The notes beneath the pieces were generated by a model. That model worked only from the letters and a program-made list of their open reading frames with translations, had not been told where the DNA came from and made no database searches. Positions 1 through 9,279 of a stretch of 64,000 nucleotides of DNA are shown piece after piece (the stretch's first letter is position 1; every line of letters starts with the position of its first letter). The DNA is from Pseudomonas putida. Its GTDB lineage: Bacteria > Pseudomonadota > Gammaproteobacteria > Pseudomonadales > Pseudomonadaceae. Both the position numbers and the translations under genes were made by a program. The stretch lies in contig NZ_JANHLC010000002.1 in NCBI RefSeq assembly GCF_028682395.1, forward strand, positions 186,001 to 250,000, read 5' to 3'.

Positions 1-349
1 GCAGCGCGGTGATCTCATGGCGCAGGCTATCGGTGGCCGAGGCTTTGATATCACCATCGAAATCCAACACAAACACCCGGGGCTTGCTCTCGACCGGTTT
101 CTTCTGTTTCTTCTCGCTCTTGCCCTGTTGCTTGCGCAACGCCTTGAGCTGATCCTTGTCGAGCAGGCTCTGCTCCAGGCGCTCGCGCAGGCCTTTGTAG
201 AAATCGTTGAGCTTGCTGACCTGCAACTGGCCAGGCTTGCGCCGGCCTTTGCTACGCAGCGCAGCGGCGGTGATCAATACCACCAGGATGGCGACGACCA
301 AGGTAACGGTTTTAGCCAGAAAACTTGCGTACTCGGCAAGAAACTCCAC
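1..349 (-). CDS. sohB: Protease SohB, N-terminal part (cut by window edge)
   Basis: Inner-membrane serine protease of the SppA/SohB (S49) group. The reverse strand begins GTG and gives MEFLAEYASFLAKTVTLVV, a single N-terminal membrane anchor. A basic linker follows with a Lys/Gln-rich stretch near residues 70-80. The segment RVFVLDFDGDIKASATDSLR then opens the protease domain typical of SohB. About 116 residues are visible; the catalytic Ser and Lys lie outside the window. GTG is chosen because the anchor starts there. The target substrates of SohB are poorly known, so only the family call is firm. Confidence 0.88.
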   Translation of the reverse strand, partial: MEFLAEYASFLAKTVTLVVAILVVLITAAALRSKGRRKPGQLQVSKLNDFYKGLRERLEQSLLDKDQLKALRKQQGKSEKKQKKPVESKPRVFVLDFDGDIKASATDSLRHEITAL

Positions 350-566
350 GGGACAACCTCAATGGCTTTAAAACGGCCATTGTAGGAGCATTGTCCGAGG
401 CGCGTCTAACTCCGTTGTTCGCTTACGCACCGCCCTCGGTGTCGCCCTATAGACCGAGGCTGCACACTTAAAAGGCCGCAGCCTCCAAGGCTATAATCCG
501 CGCAGCCAGAGCCCCTCACCATGGGCCAGAGGCTCGAAATAGAACCACCTACAAGGATTTTCCTGC

Positions 567-1274
567 GTGACCGTCAAACTGTTAAGCGCCCTTTTGCTCA
601 CCCCCGTCCTCGCCCTCAATGGTTGTTCGCACTACGCCCCCGGCTATGATGGCTGGACGCGCGAGCAAGTAGCGCAGATCAAGCAGAGTGCCCGCGAGCG
701 CGATGGGCGCTACCCGCACAATGACCACAGCCTGCTTGGGGTCGACTACGCGAGTTTCAATCCGCAAGGCTATCGCCCGGCGCTCCTCGGACTGGCCGCC
801 CACTGCCCATCCGTGCCCTATGCCCACTCACGCCAGATCGACGCGGTCAGAATCGATACCGCCGTCTGCCTCGACAGCGAGGGCCGGGTACTGCGGATTT
901 TGCAGGACCTGAGCAGTACCGACGCACCCAGCCTGGGGCGGCTGGTCGCGTTGGTTGGGGACGAGATCAGGCAGAACTACGGCAACGGCGTCACGGCCGG
1001 TCTCGACAATCGTTTTATCAGCAAAGCCGAATATCGGCAGATTTACGTCACGGGATCCCCGACACGCGAGCAGCTGCTGCACTACGCACAGACGCGGATC
1101 AGTGACCATATCGTCAGCATCCGCCCGGACTGGCGGACCAAGCGCCAGGATCCGACGCTCGGCCAAGACCATTTCTATCTGGATATCCGCTTTCAGGGCT
1201 ATGACGCGTATGTCAGCGAGGCAGACCGCTTGCGTAGCCAGCGCCTCAAGGATCGGTTGAACGCGCCAGACTGA
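567..1274 (+). CDS. Putative lipoprotein of unknown function
   Basis: A 235-residue protein starting at GTG after AAGGATTTTCCTGC. The N-terminus is a lipoprotein signal: hydrophobic LLSALLLTPVLALNG followed by Cys 20 as the likely lipidated residue. The mature part is soluble and charged with no repeats and no domain I recognise. It sits alone between sohB (divergent) and the histidine-phosphatase gene. The role is unknown; outer- or inner-membrane anchoring is inferred from the lipobox only. Confidence 0.75.
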   Translation: MTVKLLSALLLTPVLALNGCSHYAPGYDGWTREQVAQIKQSARERDGRYPHNDHSLLGVDYASFNPQGYRPALLGLAAHCPSVPYAHSRQIDAVRIDTAVCLDSEGRVLRILQDLSSTDAPSLGRLVALVGDEIRQNYGNGVTAGLDNRFISKAEYRQIYVTGSPTREQLLHYAQTRISDHIVSIRPDWRTKRQDPTLGQDHFYLDIRFQGYDAYVSEADRLRSQRLKDRLNAPD

Positions 1275-1509
1275 ACGCCACAGCCCCGGCCGCAATGGCC
1301 GGGGCGCTGTCGCTGACCCCAGCAGCAACGCATGACAGCGCCGCCTAACCCATCGCGAAGAAGCCCGCAGCCAGGCCGCCGCACCGGCGCAGAACAGCCT
1401 GCCACAGGCCTCCAACAAGATTTTCAAACAAGCGTATGTTTTTTGATTGACAGGCCCGCGCCATCCCCATAACCTCGCCTGACTTTCAACGTACCGGGAC
1501 GACGCGGAC

Positions 1510-2220
1510 GTGGGCAGCATCTACCTGATTCGACATGGCCAGGCCTCTTTCGGCGCAGACGACTACGACGTACTGTCGCCACTGGGCATCCGCCAATCCG
1601 AGGTCTTGGGCGAGCATCTGGCGCAACTGGGCCTGAGCCTGGACCGGTGCCTGGCCGGCGATCTGCGTCGCCAGCAACATACGGCCAGCAGCGCCCTGGC
1701 GCAGTTCGCCAAGGTCGGCCTGCCGGTACCGGTGCTGGAAGTCGATCCGGCCTTCAACGAATTCGACGCCGACGCCATTATCCGCGCCCTGCTCCCCAGC
1801 CTGCTGGACCGTGAGCCCAAGGCCCGGGAAGCGCTGCGCAACGGCGCGCAGCATCGTGCCGAGTTTCAGCGGGTGTTCGCCCTGATCATCGAACGCTGGC
1901 TGGAGGGCGACTACGACAGCCCCGGCCTGGAAAGCTGGAGTGGTTTTGTCGAGCGTGTCGAAGCCGGCCTGCAACGCCTGCTCGAACACGCCGACAACAC
2001 CCAGAAAATCGCAATCTTTACTTCCGGCGGCACCATTACCGCCCTGCTCCACCTGGTCACGCAAATCCCGGCGCGCCAGGCGTTCGAGCTTAATTGGCAA
2101 ATTATCAACACCTCGCTCAACCAGCTGAAATTCCGCGGTCGCGAGGTGGCCCTGGCTTCCTTCAACAGTCAAGCGCACCTGCAACTGCTGAAGGCGCCGG
2201 AACTCATCACGTTTCGTTGA
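1510..2220 (+). CDS. Histidine phosphatase superfamily protein lacking the second catalytic His
   Basis: 236 residues of the phosphoglycerate mutase-like fold. The RHG motif (LIRHGQASFG, residues 5-14) carries the phospho-accepting His, and the basic DLRRQQHTA segment near residue 60 matches the second phosphate-binding region. At the position where active members have a second His before GG (e.g. THGG), this protein reads FTSGGTIT, so Ser stands in for His. Activity may therefore be low or the protein may bind rather than hydrolyse its ligand. The GTG start follows a GGGACGACGCGGAC leader. The SCP2 gene follows 56 bp downstream on the same strand and ends in a terminator, suggesting a two-gene unit. 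Confidence 0.85.
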   Translation: MGSIYLIRHGQASFGADDYDVLSPLGIRQSEVLGEHLAQLGLSLDRCLAGDLRRQQHTASSALAQFAKVGLPVPVLEVDPAFNEFDADAIIRALLPSLLDREPKAREALRNGAQHRAEFQRVFALIIERWLEGDYDSPGLESWSGFVERVEAGLQRLLEHADNTQKIAIFTSGGTITALLHLVTQIPARQAFELNWQIINTSLNQLKFRGREVALASFNSQAHLQLLKAPELITFR

Positions 2221-2276
2221 GTACCGGCCAACCGTGACCCCAAGGTCACTGGAATCACCCATAAAAGGATCGAACC

Positions 2277-2594
2277 ATGAGTTCTGTAGCTGATGCCGTT
2301 GCAAAGATGCAATCCAAGTTCAACCCGGCTGCCGCTGCCGGCCTGGACCTGATCTTCGGTTTCAACATTACCGATGAAGACAAATCCTACGCACTGATCG
2401 TCAAAGACGGCACCTGTGCCCTGGAAGAAGGCGCCAACCCTGACGCCAACGTCACCCTGATCATGGACAGCGCAACCCTCGAAGGCCTGACCACCGGCGA
2501 GACCGACGGCATGCAGGCCTTTATGGGCGGCAAACTGCGCGTTGAAGGCGACATGATGCTGTCGATGAAACTGAGCGAACTGTTCCCGGTTTAA
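2277..2594 (+). CDS. SCP2 sterol-binding domain protein
   Basis: A 105-residue single-domain SCP2 protein. The pattern is an N-terminal helix, then GLDLIFGFNITDEDKSYALI with the beta-strand signature of the fold, then DANVTLIMDSATLEGLTTGE and a C-terminal GKLRVEGDMMLSMKLSELF helix. Members form a hydrophobic tunnel for acyl chains or sterol-like lipids; in bacteria the ligand is usually unknown. The start ATG follows AAAAGGATCGAACC. A strong intrinsic terminator follows the stop codon. Confidence 0.88.
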   Translation: MSSVADAVAKMQSKFNPAAAAGLDLIFGFNITDEDKSYALIVKDGTCALEEGANPDANVTLIMDSATLEGLTTGETDGMQAFMGGKLRVEGDMMLSMKLSELFPV

Positions 2595-2615
2595 GCTCAA
2601 GCAGCGCCGCACAAG

Positions 2616-2646
2616 AAACCGAGGCTAACGGGCCTCGGTTTTTTTT
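2616..2646 (+). terminator. Rho-independent terminator after the SCP2 gene
   Basis: Stem AACCGAGGC / GCCTCGGTT (2617-2640) followed by an unbroken run of eight T including the last stem bases. It closes the phosphatase-SCP2 unit. Confidence 0.9.
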
Positions 2647-3016
2647 CGCCGGTGATTTCCAGGCGCGGGAATCCGGCCCCCGTGACCGCGTATCAGCCCG
2701 ACGCCGTCGCCTGAAAAAACCCCAGCGCAGGGCCCTACGCTCTGGCTTTATCTCTCCTACACTGATGCTTCTGCCTGGCAGTGTCCGACGGTCGCGTCGC
2801 TGAAAAACGCCCGAAACTTTGTCGCGTTACGCCAGGTCAGGTTAAAGGTAAGGCCACTGCACACGGTGTACCGCGAGCAGCTGCCATCCCTCGTCGATCC
2901 CCCAATGCAGACGCCACCATGGTCGCTCTGCCGGGAATTCGCGCGTACGGCCCCAGGACGGGGCCCACACAAAATTGGCCAATGGCCAGGTCCCTTTGTC
3001 GGGACGGGAGAGCTTG
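2647..3016. other. Leader region upstream of glgA (about 370 bases)
   Basis: No convincing forward gene. It holds a sigma-S-like -10 element at 2757-2763. On the reverse strand a long open frame crosses from 3177 to 2842 and ends in a Trp-rich stretch; see the findings. The long distance from the candidate promoter to glgA implies an untranslated leader of roughly 240 bases if that promoter is used. Confidence 0.5.
2757..2763 (+). promoter_or_regulatory. Candidate sigma-S (RpoS) -10 element for the glgA operon
   Basis: CTACACT matches the extended RpoS -10 pattern (CTAYACT) and lies in a T/C-rich context. Stationary-phase control of glycogen genes is known in pseudomonads, so the site fits, but no -35 is required for sigma-S and chance matches are common. 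Confidence 0.4.
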
Positions 3017-4558
3017 ATGATCAGTGCCGCGATAGACCCCCAGGGAGAACGTTCCGCCCAGCCAAACAGCGAGCCGCTGACCCTCACGCCCGGTGGACGG
3101 GCAGTGGCGACGCCGCGTAACAATCCAAACCAGAAGAAAGTGCTGTTCGTCACCTCCGAACTTGCCGACCTGGTCAAGACCGGCGGCCTGGGCGATGTGT
3201 CCGCCGCCCTGCCTCGGGCCCTGCGCCACTTGCACGATGTGCGGGTGCTGATCCCCGGCTACCGGCAGGTGATCAACAGCGACAACCCGATCCACATCAT
3301 CGGCGAGCTCAGCGGCCATGCCGCGTTGCCGGCGTGCAAGATCGGGCGCATGGACCTCAAGGACGGGCTGGTGATCTATGTGCTGATCTGCCCCGAACTG
3401 TACGAGCGCGAAGGCACGCCCTACGGCGCCAACAATGGGCGCGACTGGCCGGACAACCATATCCGCTTCGCACGCCTGGGCCTGGCTGCCGCCGATATCG
3501 CCGCTAACCTGGCGCAGATCCACTGGACCCCGGACCTGGTCCACGCCCACGACTGGCCCGCCGGGCTCGCCCCGGCCTATATGCACTGGCGCGGCCAACG
3601 CACGCCCACCCTGTTCACCATCCACAACCTGGCCTACCAGGGCGTGGTCAGCCTGGCCTGCTGCCCGGAACTCGGTATCCCGCCCCACGCCCTGCAACAG
3701 GAAGGCATGGAGTTCTACGGCAAGTTGTCGTTTCTCAAGGCCGGCATGGCGTATGCCAGCCATATCACCACGGTCAGCGCCACGTATGCCCGGGAAATCA
3801 CCACCCCGGCCTTTGGCTGCGGACTCGATGGCTTTCTCGCCAGCAAGACCCAGCAAGGGCTGCTGAGCGGCATTCCCAACGGGATCGATGAAAGCTGGGA
3901 CGCCACCACCGATCCCCATCTGGTCAGCCCCTTTGCCATTGGCGACTGGCGCGCCAGAGCCATCAATACCGCTCATGTCCGTGAGCTGTTCGGCCTGCAG
4001 CCCTCTAGCGGGCCGCTGTTTGCCGTGGTGTCGCGGCTGGTCTACCAGAAAGGCCTCGACCTGACCGAAGGCGTTGCCGCCTCTATCGTCGCTTGCGGCG
4101 GCCAGATCGCGATTATCGGCCGCGGCGAGCCCGAGGAAGAACAGGCTATGCGCGAACTGGCCCGACGCTTCCCCGGACGCATTGGAGTGCGCATCGGCTT
4201 CAACGAGACCGACGCGCGGCGGATGTTTGCCGGCAGCGATTTCTTGCTGATGCCCTCGCGCTACGAGCCGTGCGGCCTGAGCCAGATGTATGCGCAGCGC
4301 TTTGGTTCGCTACCGGTGGCGCGCAATACCGGCGGCCTGGCCGACACCATCGACGATGGCGTCACCGGGTTTCTATTCGATGAGTCCACCGTGGCCAGCT
4401 ACGAGGGCGCGCTGAAACGGGCGTTCAAGGTGTTCGCCTACCCGTCGCTGCTCAATGCCATGCGCTGCCGGGCCATGGCGGCGCCCTTCAACTGGTGCCA
4501 GGCGGTCGAACCCTACGCCCAACTGTACGAACACCTGGTGGCCGAAGCCTATCGCTGA
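3017..4558 (+). CDS. glgA: Glycogen (starch) synthase GlgA
   Basis: GT5 glucosyltransferase of 513 residues that extends alpha-1,4-glucan chains from a nucleotide-glucose donor in the cytoplasm. The donor-binding motif KTGGLGD starts at Lys54. Further GT5 marks are HAHDWPAGLAP, TIHNLAYQG, GIPNGID and the C-terminal SRYEPCGLSQMYA and NTGGLADTI segments. The start at MISAAIDP is preferred because GGGAGAG stands six bases upstream; an in-frame ATG 14 codons earlier has no such site. It is the first gene of the + strand alpha-glucan run. In other pseudomonads treZ usually follows directly; here malQ does. Confidence 0.95.
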   Translation: MISAAIDPQGERSAQPNSEPLTLTPGGRAVATPRNNPNQKKVLFVTSELADLVKTGGLGDVSAALPRALRHLHDVRVLIPGYRQVINSDNPIHIIGELSGHAALPACKIGRMDLKDGLVIYVLICPELYEREGTPYGANNGRDWPDNHIRFARLGLAAADIAANLAQIHWTPDLVHAHDWPAGLAPAYMHWRGQRTPTLFTIHNLAYQGVVSLACCPELGIPPHALQQEGMEFYGKLSFLKAGMAYASHITTVSATYAREITTPAFGCGLDGFLASKTQQGLLSGIPNGIDESWDATTDPHLVSPFAIGDWRARAINTAHVRELFGLQPSSGPLFAVVSRLVYQKGLDLTEGVAASIVACGGQIAIIGRGEPEEEQAMRELARRFPGRIGVRIGFNETDARRMFAGSDFLLMPSRYEPCGLSQMYAQRFGSLPVARNTGGLADTIDDGVTGFLFDESTVASYEGALKRAFKVFAYPSLLNAMRCRAMAAPFNWCQAVEPYAQLYEHLVAEAYR

Positions 4559-4630
4559 TCGTAACGGACCATGCCAGCGGCACGCCGATGGGGAGCGGGC
4601 CCAGGCCGAGAAACGCAAGGGGGAGTGCCG

Positions 4631-6718
4631 ATGAGCGACATGCAACTGGAAATACTCGCCAGCCGGGCCGGCCTGGCCGTGGACTGGGTCGACGCCGAGG
4701 GTCGGGCACAACGAGTCGCCCCCGAGGTCTTGCGCCGGGTACTGGCCGGGCTCGGCCATAACGCCGAAGACGCGCAGCAGATCGAAGCCAGCCTGCTCAC
4801 CCTGCAATTGCAGCAACAGGAACACCGCCTGCCACCCCTACTGACCGCCGACCTTGGCCAGCCGCTGGACCTGGCTGGCTATTTCGCGCCCTACAGCCAT
4901 TGCCACCTGCACCTGGAGGACGGCAGCGAGCTGGAGCTGTACCTGGATGAGCAGGCTATCCTGCCCGCCATCATGACCCTCGGCTATCACCAGGCGCGGA
5001 TTCTCGGCCAGAGCTTCACCCTCGCCGTGGCTCCGCCCCATTGCTACACCCTCGCCGCCGCCCTTGATGAGCGCCCGGCCCGGGCCTGGGGCCTGGGTGT
5101 CCAGGTGTACAGCCTGCAACGCCCCGGCGCAGGCGGCTGTGGCGACTGCATGGCACTGGAAACCCTGGCCCGCGCCGCCGGCGAGCGCGGCGCCGATGCC
5201 CTGGCCATCAGCCCGCTGCACGCGATGTTCAGTTGCGACCCGACGCTCTTCAGCCCCTACTCACCGTCCAGCCGCCTGTTTCTCAACAGTATCTATGCCG
5301 CTCCTGCGGCGATCCTTGGCGAGGAGGCCGTGCGCCAGGCCATCGAAGCCTGCGAGCTGGAAGATGAATTACAGGCCCTCGACCAGTTGACCCTGATCGA
5401 CTGGCCTCGCGTGGCGCGGGCCAAGCAATTGCTGTTGGCGGCCCTCTATGCGCAGTTCCGCCAGGGCGAGCACCCGTTGTGCGACGACTTCGCCTTGTTT
5501 CGCCAGGCCGGCGGTGAAGCCCTAGAGAACCATTGCCGTTTCGAAGCGCTGCAAGCCGATTGCCTGGCTCGCGGGCAGACCACCGATTGGCGCTACTGGC
5601 CCGCCGAATGGCAAGACCCGCACAGCCCGCAACTGACCCAGTTCGCCACCGAGCACAGTGCCCAGGTCGGTTACTACGCCTTTGGCCAATGGCTGACCGC
5701 CCGCGGCCTGGCCCGAGCCCAGAGCGCCGCCCGGGCCAGCGGCATGGCCGTCGGCCTGGTCGCCGATCTCGCGGTTGGCGCCGACGGTGGCGGTAGCCAG
5801 GCCTGGAGTCGCCAAGGGGAATTGCTCGCCGCCCTGACCGTCGGCGCACCGCCGGACCAGCTCAACCGCATCGGCCAGGGTTGGGGCATATCGGCGTTTT
5901 CCCCCGACGGCCTCAAGCGCCATGGTTACCGGGCCTTTATCGAAATGCTGCGAGCCAACTTCGCCCAGGCCGGCGGCCTGCGCATCGACCACGTGATGGG
6001 CCTGCAACGCCTGTGGGTGATTCCCCTGGGTGGCGCGCCCAGCGAGGGGGCCTACCTGTATTATCCGGTGGACGATCTGCTGCGCCTGCTGTGCCTCGAA
6101 TCCCATCGTCACCAGGCCATTGTCCTGGGTGAGGACCTGGGCACGGTGCCCGATGGGCTGCGGGAAAAACTCAGCGCCCGGGCGATTCTCGGGATCCGCG
6201 TCCTGTTGTTCGAACAGGATCACGGCGCCTGCTTCAAGCCGATCCTTGACTGGCCGGACAATGCCCTGGCCACCACCAGCACCCATGATCTGCCGCCTTT
6301 GAACGGCTGGTGGCACGCCCGGGATATCGACTGGAACCGCCAACTCGGGATGATCGATGCCGAGGCCGAATGGCACTGGCGCGAACGCCGTCAGCGCGAA
6401 CGCGACGGCCTGTTCCAGGCGTTGCGACAGGACCCGCAGAACTTTCGCAGTGCCTCCCGTGAAACCGATCAACTGATCGACGCCAGCGTGCGCTTTCTCG
6501 GCCATACCCGCGCGCCACTGGTGCTCTTGCCCCTTGAAGATGCCCTGGGCCTGGCCGAGCAGCCCAACCTGCCCGGCACCGTCACCAGCCACCCGAACTG
6601 GCGCCAGCGCCTGCCCGGCGACTGCGTGAACCTGCTTGACGACCCGGATGCGGCCCGTCGCCTGGAGTTGCTGGCCTGTGCCAGGGCCCAGGCCTGGGAG
6701 CGCGACCGCGGCCCATGA
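4631..6718 (+). CDS. malQ: 4-alpha-glucanotransferase (amylomaltase) MalQ
   Basis: GH77 enzyme of 695 residues that transfers maltooligosaccharide segments between alpha-1,4-glucans. The nucleophile region LRIDHVMGL places Asp at 453, followed by VLGEDLGTVPDG (acid/base Glu) and TTSTHDLPPLNGW (transition-state Asp). The start ATG sits after AAGGGGGAGTGCCG, an excellent ribosome site. The stop overlaps a new ATG (ATGA at 6715-6718), the geometry expected where treY would begin, but no treY follows. The N-terminal 150 residues form the beta-rich extension seen in proteobacterial MalQ. Confidence 0.94.
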   Translation: MSDMQLEILASRAGLAVDWVDAEGRAQRVAPEVLRRVLAGLGHNAEDAQQIEASLLTLQLQQQEHRLPPLLTADLGQPLDLAGYFAPYSHCHLHLEDGSELELYLDEQAILPAIMTLGYHQARILGQSFTLAVAPPHCYTLAAALDERPARAWGLGVQVYSLQRPGAGGCGDCMALETLARAAGERGADALAISPLHAMFSCDPTLFSPYSPSSRLFLNSIYAAPAAILGEEAVRQAIEACELEDELQALDQLTLIDWPRVARAKQLLLAALYAQFRQGEHPLCDDFALFRQAGGEALENHCRFEALQADCLARGQTTDWRYWPAEWQDPHSPQLTQFATEHSAQVGYYAFGQWLTARGLARAQSAARASGMAVGLVADLAVGADGGGSQAWSRQGELLAALTVGAPPDQLNRIGQGWGISAFSPDGLKRHGYRAFIEMLRANFAQAGGLRIDHVMGLQRLWVIPLGGAPSEGAYLYYPVDDLLRLLCLESHRHQAIVLGEDLGTVPDGLREKLSARAILGIRVLLFEQDHGACFKPILDWPDNALATTSTHDLPPLNGWWHARDIDWNRQLGMIDAEAEWHWRERRQRERDGLFQALRQDPQNFRSASRETDQLIDASVRFLGHTRAPLVLLPLEDALGLAEQPNLPGTVTSHPNWRQRLPGDCVNLLDDPDAARRLELLACARAQAWERDRGP

Positions 6719-6790
6719 GCGCCGGGCCGGACACCCACTTTCAAGGACTTACCTACCCAGCCAACGTCAGACCCGACCCAGGAGCCCGCC

Positions 6791-7027
6791 ATGAATACCG
6801 ATGACAAACGCATCCGCGAATTCGCCTATCAGATCTGGGAGTCCGAGGGCCGTCCCGACGGGCAGGAGGCACGCCACTGGGCAATGGCCTGCAAGCTGGC
6901 GGAGGCCCAGGCCCTGGCGCCCTCACCGCCACCTGCGCGCCAGGCACGGACCCGGCCGGCCACCACTGCAGCAAAGACCACGGCGCCGAAAAAGCCCCGT
7001 GCACCGCGCAAACCTTCTGCCGAATAA
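6791..7027 (+). CDS. DUF2934 small basic protein
   Basis: 78 residues. The N-terminal DUF2934 domain is visible as IREFAYQIWESEGRPDGQ...HW at residues 8-30. A Lys/Ala/Pro-rich tail (TTAAKTTAPKKPRAPRKP) resembles histone-like or nucleic-acid-binding tails. DUF2934 genes are habitual neighbours of glgX in Pseudomonas; function unknown. The start follows AGGAGCCCGCC. Spacing of 24 bases to glgX indicates cotranscription. Confidence 0.85.
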   Translation: MNTDDKRIREFAYQIWESEGRPDGQEARHWAMACKLAEAQALAPSPPPARQARTRPATTAAKTTAPKKPRAPRKPSAE

Positions 7028-7051
7028 CCCCCCCAGCCCGAGGAGACAACC

Positions 7052-9199
7052 ATGCACGAGAGCCCCCGCCCCCCTGACAATGCGTCGCGCCTGCGCGAGG
7101 GCCTGCCCTTTCCACTGGGCGCCTCCTGGGATGGCCTGGGGGTCAACTTCGCGCTGTTCTCTGCCAACGCCACCCGCGTTGAGCTGTGCCTGTTCGATGA
7201 CAGCGGCGAAGTCGAGATCGAGCGCATCGAACTCCTCGAATACACCGATGAGATCTTTCATGGCTACCTACCCGACGCCCATCCGGGCCTGGTCTACGGC
7301 TACCGGGTCCACGGCCCCTACGATCCGGCGAACGGCCATCGCTTCAACCCCAACAAGCTGCTGATCGACCCATACGCCAAACAACTGGTGGGCGAACTGA
7401 AGTGGTCCGAAGCCCTGTTCGGCTACACCATCGGCCATCCGGACGCCGATCTGAGTTTCGATGAGCGCGACAGCGCGCCCTTCGTGCCCAAGTGCAAGGT
7501 GATCGACCCGGCCCACACCTGGGGCCGCGACCAGCGTGTCAGCGTGCCCTGGGAGCGCACGGTGATCTACGAAACCCATGCCCGCGGCTATACCATGCGC
7601 CACCCGGACGTTCCCGAGCACCTGCGTGGGACCTTCGCCGGGCTGATGGTCGACGAGGTGATTGCCTATATCCGTGACCTGGGCGTGTCCTCGGTCGAGC
7701 TCCTGCCGATCCATGCCTTCGTCAATGACCAGCATCTGCTGCACAAGGGCATGACCAATTTCTGGGGCTACAACAGCATCGCCTTCTTCGCCCCCGACCC
7801 ACGCTACCTGGCCAGCGGCAAGATCGCCGAGTTCAAGGAAATGGTCGCGCACTTGCACGAAGGCGGCCTCGAAGTGCTGCTCGACGTGGTCTACAACCAC
7901 ACCGGCGAAGGCAACGAACAGGGCCCGACCCTGTCCATGCGCGGCATCGACAACGTCTCCTACTACCGGCTGATGCCGGACGACAAGCGCTTCTATATCA
8001 ACGATTCAGGGACCGGCAACACCCTGGACCTGAGCCACCCCTGCGTCCTGCAGATGGTCACCGACTCGCTGCGCTACTGGGCCGCGCACATGCACGTGGA
8101 CGGTTTTCGCTTCGATCTGGCGACCATTCTCGGTCGGTATCACGACGGCTTCGACCAGCGCCACAGTTTCCTGGTGGCCTGCCGCCAGGACCCCTTGCTC
8201 AGCCAGGTCAAGCTGATCGCCGAACCCTGGGACTGCGGCCCCGGTGGCTATCAGGTTGGCGGCTTCCCGCCTGGCTGGGTCGAGTGGAACGACCGCTTTC
8301 GCGATACCACCCGCGCCTTCTGGAAAGGCGACGAAGGCCAGCTCGCCGATTTTGCCAGCCGCCTGAGTGCCTCGGGCGACCTGTTCAACCGACGCGGGCG
8401 GCGGCCCTATACCTCACTCAACTTCGTCACCGCCCACGACGGTTTCACGCTGCACGATCTGGTGTCCTACAACGACAAGCACAACGAAGCCAATGACGAG
8501 GGCAACCGCGACGGCAGCAATCACAATCTGTCCTGGAATCACGGCGTGGAGGGCCCCACGGACGACCCGCAGATCCGAGCGCTGCGCCAGCGCCAGATGC
8601 GCAACTTCCTCGCCACCCTGCTGCTGGCCCAAGGCACGCCGATGCTGGTGGCCGGCGACGAGTTCGCTCGCACCCAGCACGGCAACAACAATGCTTATTG
8701 CCAGGACAGCGAGATCGGCTGGATCGACTGGCAATTGGACGACGACGCCCGCTCATTGCAAACCTTTGTGCGCTACCTGATCCAGTTGCGCAGGCGTTAT
8801 CCGGTCCTGCGGCGCGGACGCTTTGCCACCGGCGAATACAACGAGCAACTGGCGCTCAAGGACGTCACATGGCTCGCCCCAGACGGCAACGAGATGACCA
8901 CCGAGCATTGGCACGACAGCGAGGGCCGCTGCCTGGGCATGCTGCTGGACGGGCGGGCGCGGGTCTCGGGCATCCGCCACACCGGCAACGATGCCAGCCT
9001 GTTGCTGGTGGTCAATGCCCACGCCAACCCGATCGACTTCTGCCTGCCCGACCTGGCCCAAGGCAGCGGCTGGAGCCTGCAACTCGACACCTGCGAGCCA
9101 GGGTTCCAAGGCGAACGTTCCTTCGATTTTGGCGACCGTTTCAGCGTAACTGGCAGATCGCTACTATTGTTCGAACTGCGCACCGCCAAGCCGCACTAG
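7052..9199 (+). CDS. glgX: Glycogen debranching enzyme GlgX
   Basis: GH13 isoamylase-type enzyme of 715 residues that hydrolyses alpha-1,6 branches of phosphorylase-limit dextrin. An N-terminal CBM48-like domain (PFPLGASWDGLGVNFALFS) is followed by the barrel. Catalytic residues are in place: Asp355 in DGFRFDLAT, Glu391 in LIAEPWDCG and Asp463 in TAHDGFTLHD. The start follows GAGGAGACAACC. It lies between the DUF2934 gene and the EEP-family gene on the same strand. Products (linear maltodextrins) are MalQ substrates, so glgX and malQ form a turnover pair. Confidence 0.96.
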   Translation: MHESPRPPDNASRLREGLPFPLGASWDGLGVNFALFSANATRVELCLFDDSGEVEIERIELLEYTDEIFHGYLPDAHPGLVYGYRVHGPYDPANGHRFNPNKLLIDPYAKQLVGELKWSEALFGYTIGHPDADLSFDERDSAPFVPKCKVIDPAHTWGRDQRVSVPWERTVIYETHARGYTMRHPDVPEHLRGTFAGLMVDEVIAYIRDLGVSSVELLPIHAFVNDQHLLHKGMTNFWGYNSIAFFAPDPRYLASGKIAEFKEMVAHLHEGGLEVLLDVVYNHTGEGNEQGPTLSMRGIDNVSYYRLMPDDKRFYINDSGTGNTLDLSHPCVLQMVTDSLRYWAAHMHVDGFRFDLATILGRYHDGFDQRHSFLVACRQDPLLSQVKLIAEPWDCGPGGYQVGGFPPGWVEWNDRFRDTTRAFWKGDEGQLADFASRLSASGDLFNRRGRRPYTSLNFVTAHDGFTLHDLVSYNDKHNEANDEGNRDGSNHNLSWNHGVEGPTDDPQIRALRQRQMRNFLATLLLAQGTPMLVAGDEFARTQHGNNNAYCQDSEIGWIDWQLDDDARSLQTFVRYLIQLRRRYPVLRRGRFATGEYNEQLALKDVTWLAPDGNEMTTEHWHDSEGRCLGMLLDGRARVSGIRHTGNDASLLLVVNAHANPIDFCLPDLAQGSGWSLQLDTCEPGFQGERSFDFGDRFSVTGRSLLLFELRTAKPH

Positions 9200-9279
9200 A
9201 TGCACGGGGCCTGGGCTGAACTAGCCGTCGAGCGCAGTGGTCGCATAGAGGACCCGTTGGCCAATCCACAGGAGCGACC

